In this document: positions 8,547-16,369 of the stretch, piece after piece
Numbering within the stretch: the stretch's first letter is position 1
How the letters are laid out: each line of letters opens with the position of its first letter
DNA from: Fen-183 sp036504335
GTDB lineage: Bacteria; Acidobacteriota; Thermoanaerobaculia; UBA5066
DNA: 64,000 nt
Assembly: GCA_036504335.1 (NCBI GenBank)
Contig: DASXVJ010000025.1
Coordinates: 9,324 to 73,323, forward strand
Direction: 5' to 3'
Notes under the pieces: model-generated
Seen by the model: the letters and a program-made list of their open reading frames with translations, nothing else
Told to the model about the DNA's origin: nothing
The model's database searches: none
Made by a program: the position numbers and the translations under genes

Positions 8547-10123
8547 GTGTTTCCTCTCGGCGGCGCGGGGGACGCGGACGCCACGGGACCCCGGGGCGAG
8601 GGGAACCGCGCGCGCAGGATACCGGCGAGGAGGCCGGCGGCGCAAACCCAGAGGATCGCGTCGCCGAGGGCGGAAGCGGGCGGCGTACCGCGCGGGCGGA
8701 AGACGGGCGCCGAGAACGCGCCCTTTCTCCCCGCCGGGAGCGACACGAGGACTCGCCCGTCCGGCTCCACCGCGCCGCTGATGCCCGTGACGGCGGCGCG
8801 CACGAGCGGCCGCCCCGTCTCCACGGCCCGGAGCACCGCGGACTGCCAGTGCTGCCGCTGCGCGCCGGCGCGCCCGTACCACGCGTCGTTCGTGAGCGTG
8901 AAGAGGACGTCGGCGCCGGCCCGCGCCTCCCGGCGCGCGATCCACGGGTAGACGACCTCGTAGCAGACGGCGCCGCCGAGCTTCCACGACCCGAGAGAGA
9001 GGAGGACCGTTCCCGTACCCGGCGTGAAGCCGCCGGGCACCGCGCGGCTGATCGGCTTGATCATCCTCAGGACCGGCGCGAGCGGCACGTACTCCCCGAA
9101 CGGCACGAGCCGCTGCTTGAAGTACGGCGGCAGGACGGGACCGTCCTTCGTCACGAGAAGCGCCGCGTTGTAGTACGGGGCGTTCTCCTCCCCCGGCGCG
9201 TCCGACCAGACCGTGCTCATCAGGATTGCGATGTCGAGCTCGCGGCACAGGCGCTGGACGCGCTCGCGGTAGAGCGCGTTGAACGACCACGCGTACGGAG
9301 AGGCGCTCTCCGGCCACAGGACGACGACGGGGCGATCCGCCCGGCACAGCGCGCGCGTCTGCTCCTCGAGGTCGCTCTGGATGCGCTCGGCCGTCCCGCG
9401 ATCCCAGCGGATGTCCTGCTCGACGTTCGGCTGGACGACCCCGACCTTCAGGACCTCGTCCGAGGAACCCGACCGCGGCGGGCGCACGGCCGCCGCCGCG
9501 AGGGCGAAGACGGCGGCGCCGAGGAGCCATCCGAGGCGCGCGTTACGCACGGGGCGCGTCCACGCGACGAAGAGCGCCGCGTTCAGCGCGGCGAGGAGGA
9601 ACGACGTGAGCGTCACCCCGCCGAGGGCGGTCGTTCCCAGGAGGGCGGGAACGTCCGCGAGCGGATTCGCGAGGAGGCTCCAGGGGAATCCGCCGAAGAT
9701 CCAGACGTACGTGCGAAAGCCCTCCTGCGCGACCCATGCGGCGGCGAACGTCACGACGACGCCGGGACCGGTCCGGGGGCCGACGGCCGCGTGCAGCGAC
9801 GCCATGACGCCGAACGGCACCGCGCAGATGGCGGCCGTGATGGCGAGCGCCAGGCCCGCGAGCGGCAGCCCCACGCCGCCGAAGCGGTGGACCGTGTACG
9901 CGATCCACGGGATCGTGACGAGCCAGAACACGCAGCCGAAGAGGAATCCCGGCAGGAACGCGCGCCGCCACGTCAGCCCGTCGAGAGCCGCGAGGAGCGG
10001 AATCAGCGCGACGGGAAGGAGCGGAAGCACCGAGAAGTTCGGGAAACACAACGCCAGCAGCACGCCGGAGGCGAGTGAGAAGAGAAGACGGGAAGACTTC
10101 TTAGAAGGTAAGAGAGGCTGCAT
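8543..10123 (-). CDS. lnt: Apolipoprotein N-acyltransferase
   Basis: Lnt adds the third acyl chain to the N-terminal Cys of lipoproteins in the inner membrane. The 526-residue protein has multiple N-terminal transmembrane helices (about residues 10-215), then a nitrilase-fold domain with the expected catalytic Glu (LWPESASPY), Lys (YFKQRLVPFGEYVP) and Cys (GGAVCYEVVYP), and a final C-terminal helix. Length and order match the family. It heads the operon lnt-prfB-Nudix-kinase, and its stop overlaps the prfB start. The first codons (MQPLLPSKKSS) contain one copy of the window's AT-rich motif, giving an unusually low-GC 5' end. Confidence 0.95.
   Translation of the reverse strand: MQPLLPSKKSSRLLFSLASGVLLALCFPNFSVLPLLPVALIPLLAALDGLTWRRAFLPGFLFGCVFWLVTIPWIAYTVHRFGGVGLPLAGLALAITAAICAVPFGVMASLHAAVGPRTGPGVVVTFAAAWVAQEGFRTYVWIFGGFPWSLLANPLADVPALLGTTALGGVTLTSFLLAALNAALFVAWTRPVRNARLGWLLGAAVFALAAAAVRPPRSGSSDEVLKVGVVQPNVEQDIRWDRGTAERIQSDLEEQTRALCRADRPVVVLWPESASPYAWSFNALYRERVQRLCRELDIAILMSTVWSDAPGEENAPYYNAALLVTKDGPVLPPYFKQRLVPFGEYVPLAPVLRMIKPISRAVPGGFTPGTGTVLLSLGSWKLGGAVCYEVVYPWIARREARAGADVLFTLTNDAWYGRAGAQRQHWQSAVLRAVETGRPLVRAAVTGISGAVEPDGRVLVSLPAGRKGAFSAPVFRPRGTPPASALGDAILWVCAAGLLAGILRARFPSPRGPVASASPAPPRGNT
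10080..10117. repeat. AT-rich motif, single copy (locus 2)
   Basis: AGACTTCTTAGAAGGTAAGA lies in the first codons of lnt, read on the plus strand. I found no convincing inverted partner within 150 bases. Confidence 0.4.
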
Positions 10124-10189
10124 GCGGCGTTCGCGCGTTTCCCGGTCCGGCCGCCTTCAGTCTAGCGGTTTGGATCGGCCGGGCGGAGA

Positions 10190-10582
10190 ATGGGGAACGC
10201 GATGCTGCCGGTCCCCGCGTTCGCCTTCGTCGGCTTCTTCCTCGCGGTGCCCGTCACCGCGCAACGCGAGGTCGCGCCCCCGCTCCTCGCCCCCGGCGCG
10301 ACTCCGGGCAAGGTCGTTTCCGACGTCTCCGCCATGTACGACCAAATGGAAGCGAATCTCGAAAATCAGTACGCGAAGCTGATAAACGACGCGAAGGCCC
10401 GGAAATCCGCCCTCGAGGACCAGATCCGGGCCATCGACAAGCAGATTGCAAAGCTCGAGGCGGACAGGCAGAAGTCGCTCGCCGACCTCCGGAAGCAGAA
10501 GGAGAAAGCGATCAAGGAGGCGTCGAAGGCCCAGGACGTGCGCCTCGTACGGACCCCCACACCTGCGCCAAAGAGGCCCTAG
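10190..10582 (+). CDS. Small secreted coiled-coil protein, hypothetical
   Basis: A 130-residue protein not assigned to a family. It has a signal peptide (hydrophobic residues about 6-22, probable cleavage after VTAQ), then a short Pro-rich stretch. A heptad-like Lys/Glu/Ala/Leu helix of about 70 residues follows, with repeated patterns such as EDQIRAIDKQIAKLEADRQK. The C-terminus is basic and Pro-rich. The layout resembles small periplasmic OmpH/Skp-like or structural coiled-coil proteins, but no family motif supports that. GGAGA directly precedes the chosen ATG; a second ATG four codons later is also possible. It ends one base before the convergent lipA stop. Confidence 0.65.
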   Translation: MGNAMLPVPAFAFVGFFLAVPVTAQREVAPPLLAPGATPGKVVSDVSAMYDQMEANLENQYAKLINDAKARKSALEDQIRAIDKQIAKLEADRQKSLADLRKQKEKAIKEASKAQDVRLVRTPTPAPKRP

Positions 10583-10583
10583 A

Positions 10584-11465
10584 TCATCCCCTCTTCGTCA
10601 CGAACTCTTCCGCCCGGTAGCTCGACCTCACGAACGGGCCCGCGAAGACGGCGGTGAAGCCCATCTCGATCCCGCCGCGCTCGAGCGCCGCGAAGCGCTC
10701 GGGCGTCGCGTACTCGGCGACCGGAAGGTTCCACGCGCTCGGGCGCAGGTATTGCCCGACCGTGACGACGTCGACACCGGCGTCCCGGAGAGCCCGGAAG
10801 ACGTCGAGCACCTCGTCGTCGCGCTCGCCGAGGCCGAGCATGAGGCCCGACTTCGCCGTCATTCCGGGATGGCGGGCCTTGACGCGCGCGAGGAGGTCCA
10901 CCGACCTCCGAAAGACGGATTTCGGGCGAACGGCGTCGTAGAGCCGGGGGACCGTCTCGACGTTGTGGTTGTAGACGTCGGGGCCGGCGTCCGCGACGCG
11001 GTCGATCTGATCCGCGACGCCCTGGAAGTCCGGCGTTAGGACCTCGACCGTGCGGGCCGGGTCGTCGTCCTTCAGGGCGCGCACGACGCCCGCCCAGTGG
11101 GCCGAGCCGCCGTCCGGGAGGTCGTCTCGGTCGACCGACGTCACGACGACGTGGGCGAGGCCCATGTCCCGCGCGGCCGCGGCGAGGCTCGCCGGCTCGA
11201 GCGGGTCCAGCGGCGCAGGCTTCCCCGACGTGATGTGGCAGAACCCGCACGCGCGCGTGCAGACGTCCCCCGCGATGAGGAACGTGGCCGTCTTCCGCTC
11301 GAAGCACTCGGTGCGGTTCGGGCAGCGCGCCTCCTCGCAGACGGTCGAGAGCTTCCCGAGCCGCATGCGGGCCTTGATCGCGTGGAGGTCGTCGAGGCGC
11401 AGCTTCTTCTCGCGGATCCACGGCGGCAGCGCCGGCTCGCCGCGGACGGGCAGCGGACGGCTCAC
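10584..11465 (-). CDS. lipA: Lipoyl synthase
   Basis: A radical-SAM enzyme that inserts two sulfurs into octanoyl chains on lipoyl-dependent proteins. Both cluster motifs are visible: the auxiliary CX4CX5C (CEEARCPNRTEC) and the radical-SAM CX3CX2C (CTRACGFC). The family C-terminal RSSY signature (FVRSSYRAEE) is also present. The GTG that overlaps the preceding SPOR gene stop as GTGA gives 293 residues, typical for LipA; the longer upstream extension is out-of-frame SPOR sequence. It is last in the operon nfeD-slipin-SPOR-lipA. No lipB lies in the window, so the source of octanoyl substrate is not seen here. Confidence 0.95.
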   Translation of the reverse strand: MSRPLPVRGEPALPPWIREKKLRLDDLHAIKARMRLGKLSTVCEEARCPNRTECFERKTATFLIAGDVCTRACGFCHITSGKPAPLDPLEPASLAAAARDMGLAHVVVTSVDRDDLPDGGSAHWAGVVRALKDDDPARTVEVLTPDFQGVADQIDRVADAGPDVYNHNVETVPRLYDAVRPKSVFRRSVDLLARVKARHPGMTAKSGLMLGLGERDDEVLDVFRALRDAGVDVVTVGQYLRPSAWNLPVAEYATPERFAALERGGIEMGFTAVFAGPFVRSSYRAEEFVTKRG

Positions 11466-12130
11466 GGCACCACGAGCGGGACGTTCTTGATCTGCTTGTC
11501 CGTGGCCTTGATCTTCTTCGCGAGCGCCTCGGCCTTCGCGCGGTCCTTGAGCGGCCCCACGTGGACGCGGAACCATCCGGGCTTGCCCGCGATGACCGCG
11601 ACGTCGGCGTTGAACCCCTCGTCCTTGAGCCGCTTGGCCAGTTCGTCCGCGGCGGCGGCGTTCTTCGTCGCGAGAATCTGCACGTAGAACGGGCCTTTCG
11701 GCGCGGGTTTCGCCGCGGCCGCGGGCTTCGGAGTCGGAACTCGGGCTGCGGTCGGAGTCGGCGGCGCCGCCGTCGGAGCGGCTGTCGGCGCCGCGACGGG
11801 AACGGGCGCGGCCTCGGCCGCCCTCTTTTCTTCGGGCTTGATGCCGAGCGTGTCGTCCGGCTTCTTCGACTCACGCGGGACCTCGGCGGGCGCGAGCGTC
11901 GGAACGGGGATGTCGGACGCGGACGCGATCACCCCGGCAGCTCCCCCGCCCGGCCCCTTCTTCGCGGCCGCGCCCGTCTTCATCCCGAAGAAGAACGACA
12001 GCCCGAGCGCGGCGAGGAGCAGCAGGAAGAAAAACCCGGCCTGCCGCCCGGTGATCGAGATCTGGTAATGGACCGGCGCGGCCTTGTCCGGCGTCTCCCC
12101 GGCGCGGTCGTCGAGTCCGAGCCCCGGCAT
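11462..12130 (-). CDS. SPOR-domain membrane protein
   Basis: A 222-residue single-pass protein. A short cytoplasmic N-terminus is followed by a transmembrane helix (FFFLLLLAALGLSFFFGM, about residues 33-50), then a long Ala/Pro-rich linker with PTAAP-type repeats. It ends in a C-terminal SPOR domain (about 150-215, beginning FYVQILATKNAAAADELAKR). SPOR domains bind denuded septal peptidoglycan, so a cell-division or wall-remodelling role is likely. The ATG overlaps the slipin stop as ATGA, and its own stop overlaps lipA. FtsN-like architecture is suggestive, but orthology is not claimed. Confidence 0.88.
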   Translation of the reverse strand: MPGLGLDDRAGETPDKAAPVHYQISITGRQAGFFFLLLLAALGLSFFFGMKTGAAAKKGPGGGAAGVIASASDIPVPTLAPAEVPRESKKPDDTLGIKPEEKRAAEAAPVPVAAPTAAPTAAPPTPTAARVPTPKPAAAAKPAPKGPFYVQILATKNAAAADELAKRLKDEGFNADVAVIAGKPGWFRVHVGPLKDRAKAEALAKKIKATDKQIKNVPLVVP

Positions 12131-12888
12131 CAGGCCTTGTCCTTCTTGAGGAAGGCGCTGATGAGGTCCATCGGCAGCGGGAAGATGATGGTCGAGTTCT
12201 TCTCGGTGGCGATCTCGGTCAGGGTCTGCAGGTACCGCAGCTGCAAAGTCGCGGGCTCGCGGCCGATGATCGCCGCGGCCTCCGAAAGCTGCTTGCTCGC
12301 CTCGAACTCGCCGGACGCGTGGATGATCTTGGCGCGCTTCTCGCGCTCGGCTTCGGCCTGCTTCGCCATGGCGCGCTGCATCTCGATGGGCAGGTCGACG
12401 GCCTTCAGCTCGACCATCGTGACCTTGATGCCCCACGGGTCCGTGTGCTTGTCGAGGATCTCCTGCAGGTTCTCGTTCAGCTTGTCGCGTGAGGACAGCA
12501 GCTCGTCGAGCGTCGCCTGGCCGAGGATCGACCGCAGGGTCGTCTGGGACAGCTGCGAGGTCGCGTAGAGGTAGTTCTCGACCTTCACGACCGCCTTCGA
12601 CGGGTCCATGACGTGGAAGTAGACGACCGCATTCACCTTCACGGACACGTTGTCGCGCGTGATGACGTCCTGCGGCGGCACGTCGAGGACGACCGTGCGG
12701 AGCGAGATCCGGATCATCGTCTCGAACGGCCAGAAGATGAACGTGAGGCCGGGGCCCTTCGGCTGCGGCGAAAGGCGGCCGAGCCAGAACGTGACGGCCC
12801 GCTCGTACTCGTTGAGGATGTTGATCCACTTCGAGATGAAGATGATCGCCACGAAGACGACCGGGACGATGAAAGCGAGGTTGTTCAT
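12130..12888 (-). CDS. Slipin (stomatin/SPFH band 7 protein)
   Basis: A 252-residue SPFH protein. An N-terminal membrane hairpin or helix (residues about 4-20) is followed by the prohibitin-homology domain (VVLDVPPQDVITRDNVSVKV, VYFHVMDPSKAVVKVENY). A charged coiled-coil then carries AMAKQAEAEREKRAKIIHA, typical of slipins. Such proteins form membrane microdomain oligomers and are usually partnered by an NfeD protease, which is exactly the neighbour upstream (ATGA overlap). The start was set at that overlap; upstream sequence in this frame is nfeD shadow. Confidence 0.94.
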   Translation of the reverse strand: MNNLAFIVPVVFVAIIFISKWINILNEYERAVTFWLGRLSPQPKGPGLTFIFWPFETMIRISLRTVVLDVPPQDVITRDNVSVKVNAVVYFHVMDPSKAVVKVENYLYATSQLSQTTLRSILGQATLDELLSSRDKLNENLQEILDKHTDPWGIKVTMVELKAVDLPIEMQRAMAKQAEAEREKRAKIIHASGEFEASKQLSEAAAIIGREPATLQLRYLQTLTEIATEKNSTIIFPLPMDLISAFLKKDKA

Positions 12889-14195
12889 CCGGGCTCCTGG
12901 CCCGCCTTGCGGGCCGGCCTCACGACGAGCGCGAGGCCTTCGATGCCGACGATCTCGACGAGGTCGCCGGCGGCTACGGGTTCCGTGGAATGCGCTTCCC
13001 AGAGGTCGCCGTCGGCGAACACCTTGCCGACGGGCGCGATCGGGCTCCGCGCGGAAACGATCTGGCCGACGAGGACTCCGAGGCCCGTGCGGTCGGGCAG
13101 GCGTTTCATCGCGAGGGCCTTGAAGGAAAGGACCGCGAGGATCGCCGCGGTCGCGACGGCTCCGGCGACGAGGACCGCGAACTCGCCCCGCGGCGCGCCC
13201 GCCTGCTCGGGGAAGAGCAGGATCGCGCCGAATACGACGGCCGCGGCGCCGCCGACGGCGAGGACGCCGTGCGAGGCGAGCTTCACCTCGAGGAAGAAGA
13301 ACAGAGCGCCCACGAGGAGGAGCGCGACTCCCGCCGCGTTCACGGGCAGGACGGACATCGCGAAGAGCGCGAGGAGGAGCGCGATCGCCCCGAGGACGCC
13401 CGGCAGGATGCCGCCCGGATGGGACAGCTCCGAATAGAGCCCGACGATGCCGATCAGAAAAAGGATGCCGGCGAGGCCCGGGTTCGCGAGGACGCCGAGG
13501 ATGCGCTCGCGGCGCGTCATCGTCCGCGTGGCCGTCGCGAGGCCCGCCGTCTTCAGCACGGCGTCGCTCTTGCCGACCCGCTTCACCGTCCGGCCTTCGA
13601 GCTGGGCGAGGAGGTCCTTCTCGTCGCGCGCGACGACCTCGATCAGCTTCCGCTTGAGGGCCTCGCTCTCCGAGTACGACGCGGCCTCGCTGACGGCCTT
13701 GACGGCGTCGTCCACGGGCCGGCCCCGCGGCTCCGTCACGGACCGCAGGAGCGCCGAGACGTCCTGCCCCGCTTTCTTCGCGAGCGTTTTGGGGAGGTCC
13801 TCTCCCCCTCCGCCCACCGGCGCGGCCGCGCCCGCGTTCGTGCCCGGGGCCATCGCGGCGACGTCGCACGACATCAGGATGATGAAGCCAGCCGACGCCG
13901 CCTGCGAGCCCGGAGGCGCCACCCAGCCGACGACCGGCACGGGCGAGGCGAGGATCGCCTGGGTGATCGTGCGGGTCGAATCGATGCGCCCGCCCGGCGT
14001 GTCGATCCTGAGGACGACGAACGGCGCTCCGCTCTTCTCGGCGTCCTTGAGGACCCGCGAGACGAAGGCGGCGCTCACGGCCTGAATCTCGGTGTTCAGG
14101 TCCGCGACGACGACGGTTCCCGCAGCCGGCGGGGGCGCCGGCGCCGCGGATGCGGCCAGCGCGCCGGAGAGAAAGAGAACCGCGGCGCAGCGCAC
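12885..14195 (-). CDS. NfeD-family membrane serine protease
   Basis: A 436-residue long-form NfeD (NfeD1b type). It has a signal peptide, then a ClpP-class serine protease domain (about residues 25-230) with the conserved DTPGG and a Ser in QAASAGF. A Lys in the LPKTLAKKAG region is a candidate dyad partner. Four to five transmembrane helices follow (about 235-345), and the C-terminus is a soluble OB-fold NfeD domain (VSARSPIAPVGKVFADGDLW). The known partner family, slipin, is encoded immediately downstream and translationally coupled. The protease dyad is assigned from family knowledge. Confidence 0.93.
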   Translation of the reverse strand: MRCAAVLFLSGALAASAAPAPPPAAGTVVVADLNTEIQAVSAAFVSRVLKDAEKSGAPFVVLRIDTPGGRIDSTRTITQAILASPVPVVGWVAPPGSQAASAGFIILMSCDVAAMAPGTNAGAAAPVGGGGEDLPKTLAKKAGQDVSALLRSVTEPRGRPVDDAVKAVSEAASYSESEALKRKLIEVVARDEKDLLAQLEGRTVKRVGKSDAVLKTAGLATATRTMTRRERILGVLANPGLAGILFLIGIVGLYSELSHPGGILPGVLGAIALLLALFAMSVLPVNAAGVALLLVGALFFFLEVKLASHGVLAVGGAAAVVFGAILLFPEQAGAPRGEFAVLVAGAVATAAILAVLSFKALAMKRLPDRTGLGVLVGQIVSARSPIAPVGKVFADGDLWEAHSTEPVAAGDLVEIVGIEGLALVVRPARKAGQEPG

Positions 14196-14219
14196 GGAGG
14201 GGATTATAGGTTCGTGTGC

Positions 14220-14225
14220 TAGAAC
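14220..14225 (+). promoter_or_regulatory. Candidate extended -10 element (TG-C-TAGAAC)
   Basis: TGCTAGAAC ends 6 bases before the GTG of the PAP2 gene and matches an extended -10 (TGN + hexamer). It would give a leaderless transcript. It lies in the 36-base divergent gap after the nfeD start. Confidence 0.35.
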
Positions 14226-14231
14226 CCGTCG

Positions 14232-15101
14232 GTGCGCTGGAAGCCGGTCGACGCCCTGACGTCGCTGTTCGCGGCGGCGCTGGTCGTCGCGGGCCTCGCG
14301 CGCTACGGCGCGCTGGAGGGCCCGGGAGTTCTTCTGAGAATGGGGCTGGTCGCCCTCGTCCCCGCCGTGGCTGCATGGCTCCGCGGCCGTAATCCGAACC
14401 CTTCAAAGAATCTTCAGATTCTCCTCGACTATTACGTCATCGCCTGCATCGTCGTGATCTTCGACGGGCTCGGGCCGCTCATCCGGGCCGTGAACCCCGT
14501 CGACAAGGACGTCCACCTCATCGCCTTCGATCGGTGGCTGACCGGCGTCGACCCGACGGTCTACCTGGAACGGTTCGCGACGCCGTTCCTCTCGGACGTC
14601 CTGACGTTCTTCTATTCGCTCTACTACTTTCACCCCATCGTGCTCGGGACGCTCGTTCTGCTGGACGACCGGGAGCGTCCGCCCGCCGCGCGCGACTTTG
14701 CGCGCTACGCGTTCACGATGGTCTTCGTCTTCTTCGTGAGCTACGTCGGCTACTTCCTCGTCCCGGCGGTGGGCCCCCGCTTCACGATTTCGCACGCCGG
14801 TCCCCTGCCGCGCGGCGCCGTGGCGCGCGTCATCGACGACACGCTGAACATGCTCGAGAGCAACAAGCGCGACTGTTTTCCGTCCGGCCACACGATGGTC
14901 GTGACGGCGGTCCTTCTCGAGGCGGCGCGCCGGTCCCGGAAGACGTTCTGGTGGTTCCTGCCGTTCGCCGTCGGCCTCGTCATCGCGACGGTGTTCTGCC
15001 GGTACCACTACGTCGCGGACGTCCTCGCAGGGTTCGCGCTCGCGTTCGTGGCGGTCCCGCTCGGAAACGCGCTTTACAGGCGCTTCTCGACGATCCGGTA
15101 G
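14232..15101 (+). CDS. PAP2-family membrane phosphatase, Aur1/IPC-synthase-like
   Basis: A 289-residue polytopic protein with about six transmembrane helices. The PAP2 catalytic motifs are at the C-terminal end: KRDCFPSGHT (phosphate-binding Ser-Gly-His) and CRYHYVADVLAG (nucleophile His and Asp). The organisation resembles eukaryotic Aur1 and bacterial inositol-phosphoceramide synthase relatives rather than small BacA-type PAP2s. It ends convergently, overlapping by 28 bases the GNAT gene of a probable sphingolipid cluster. A role in head-group transfer or phosphate removal from sphingolipids is therefore attractive but inferred. An AT-rich motif pair lies in the coding region. Confidence 0.85.
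   Translation: MRWKPVDALTSLFAAALVVAGLARYGALEGPGVLLRMGLVALVPAVAAWLRGRNPNPSKNLQILLDYYVIACIVVIFDGLGPLIRAVNPVDKDVHLIAFDRWLTGVDPTVYLERFATPFLSDVLTFFYSLYYFHPIVLGTLVLLDDRERPPAARDFARYAFTMVFVFFVSYVGYFLVPAVGPRFTISHAGPLPRGAVARVIDDTLNMLESNKRDCFPSGHTMVVTAVLLEAARRSRKTFWWFLPFAVGLVIATVFCRYHYVADVLAGFALAFVAVPLGNALYRRFSTIR
14324..14424. repeat. AT-rich inverted motif pair, locus 3
   Basis: AGTTCTTCTGAGAATGGGG (from about 14327) faces an inverted copy, CCCTTCAAAGAATCTTC (about 14399-14415). Both lie in the PAP2 coding sequence between membrane helices. Confidence 0.45.
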
Positions 15102-16213
15102 CGGCGGTAGATCCGGCCGTCGAAGACCTCGAGGGGCTTGAGGATGTCGAGGTTGTCCTCGAGCATCCAGGAGAACTCGGCCGACTTGTAGTTCAGGCGG
15201 ACCGATTCCTTCACGGCCTCGGAGTAGAGGAGCGAGTCGAAGCCGCGCCGGCGGTACTCGGGCAGGATGCCGAGGGCCAGGGTCCGGCAGCGGTCGATCT
15301 TCTTCTTCAGGAGGAGGAACTTCAGCCAGCCGAAGGGAAACAGGGACCCGCCGAGCTTGTTCAGGACCAGGTTGTAGTCGGGCAGGGCCAGGTAGAACGC
15401 GACCGGCTTTCCGTCCAGCTCGACGAACATGACCCAGGGCGGATGGATGAGGGGCTTCAGCTTCTTCGCCATGGCGTCGATCTCCTCCGACGTCATCGGG
15501 ACGAAGCCCCAGTTCTTCTCCCATGCCCTGTTGTAGATCTCCTTGACGATCGCGAGCTCCTCCGCGAAGCGGTTCATCCGGATCGTGCGGACGGCGACGC
15601 GTCCCTTCTCGCGCCGAATCACCGCGTCCGCGATCCGCCCGAGGCGCTTCAGCGAGCCCCCGCCGTCCCCGGGCGCGAGGATCGCGACGACGTCCTTGAC
15701 CTTGGCGTACCCGGCCGCCGCGAAGAGATCGAGGGTGTACGCCGGGTTGTACGTCATCATCAGGAACGGGATCCCCGGCTCGCTCTCGGAGGGGACCAGC
15801 GCGCCGACCTCCTCGTTCATCGAGGGGTTGACCGGACCCCGGAGCCGGGAAGCCTCCGGCAGGACGCGGCGCACCCAGGCCTCGGCCTCGCGGAAGAGGG
15901 CCACCGCGACCTCTCGATCCTCTTCGCACTCGAAGAATCCGAAGAAACCGATCTTCTCCTCGTGCACGCGGTTGTGCTCGTCGTCCACGATCGCCGCGAT
16001 CCGCCCGACGACGCGCCCGTCCTTCCTCGCGAGGAAGAGCTCCCGTTTCGCGTGCTTCCAGAAGGGGTTCTTCGAGAGGTCCAGCACCCACCTGACGTCG
16101 CTCTTGAGCGGCGGCGCCCAGTTCACGTCGCCCGCGTAGAGGCGGAACGGGAGGTCCACGAACTCGCGCAGCGCGCGCGACGAATCGACGGCGTCGATCT
16201 GGAGGGTGCTCAC
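15074..16213 (-). CDS. GNAT-superfamily N-acyltransferase, bacterial ceramide synthase-like
   Basis: A 379-residue protein of the YghO/GNAT type. The N-terminal half carries the conserved start region (LPFRLYAGDVNWAPPLKSDV), GRIAAIVDDEHNR, and RGPVNPSMNEEVG. The C-terminal half repeats a GNAT fold (LALGILPEYRRRGFDSLLYS holds the acyl-CoA-binding pattern). In Caulobacter the bacterial ceramide synthase belongs to this kind of family and lies with SPT. Here it sits about 160 bases downstream of an SPT-like gene on the same strand, so N-acylation of a sphingoid base is the best guess. The start is GTG; the 3' end overlaps the PAP2 gene. Confidence 0.78.
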   Translation of the reverse strand: MSTLQIDAVDSSRALREFVDLPFRLYAGDVNWAPPLKSDVRWVLDLSKNPFWKHAKRELFLARKDGRVVGRIAAIVDDEHNRVHEEKIGFFGFFECEEDREVAVALFREAEAWVRRVLPEASRLRGPVNPSMNEEVGALVPSESEPGIPFLMMTYNPAYTLDLFAAAGYAKVKDVVAILAPGDGGGSLKRLGRIADAVIRREKGRVAVRTIRMNRFAEELAIVKEIYNRAWEKNWGFVPMTSEEIDAMAKKLKPLIHPPWVMFVELDGKPVAFYLALPDYNLVLNKLGGSLFPFGWLKFLLLKKKIDRCRTLALGILPEYRRRGFDSLLYSEAVKESVRLNYKSAEFSWMLEDNLDILKPLEVFDGRIYRRYRIVEKRL

Positions 16214-16222
16214 GGTGGCGAA

Positions 16223-16363
16223 CTATGCCACGGTCTTCGTCGTCGACACACCGATCGACGCCGCCCGAAAGACGAACGTCGCGAGCCCGAACCGAACCTC
16301 ATCCCCGTCCTTGAGCGCGACCGGCCCCACGATGCGGACCCCGCCGAGGAACGTTCCGTTCAC
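16223..16363 (-). pseudogene. C-terminal fragment of an FHA domain
   Basis: A 46-codon frame after the SPT-like stop reads VNGTFLGGVRIVGPVALKDG and then DEVRFGLATFVFR. This is the C-terminal half of a forkhead-associated domain (compare the usual STNGTFVNG ... L.DGDEIRFG pattern). The phosphothreonine-binding N-terminal half (GR, SxxH) is missing. It continues in the same frame as the upstream gene across a TAG, with only two codons between, which suggests that a deletion joined the SPT gene to the tail of an FHA gene. Probably non-functional. It fills most of the 156-base gap between the SPT-like and GNAT genes. Confidence 0.6.
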
Positions 16364-16369
16364 TCGACG

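Noticed and set aside
15074..16213. GNAT gene as an ordinary ribosomal or antibiotic acetyltransferase
   Set aside because: It is twice the usual length and has the YghO-type N-terminal half; context with an SPT-like gene fits lipid N-acylation better.
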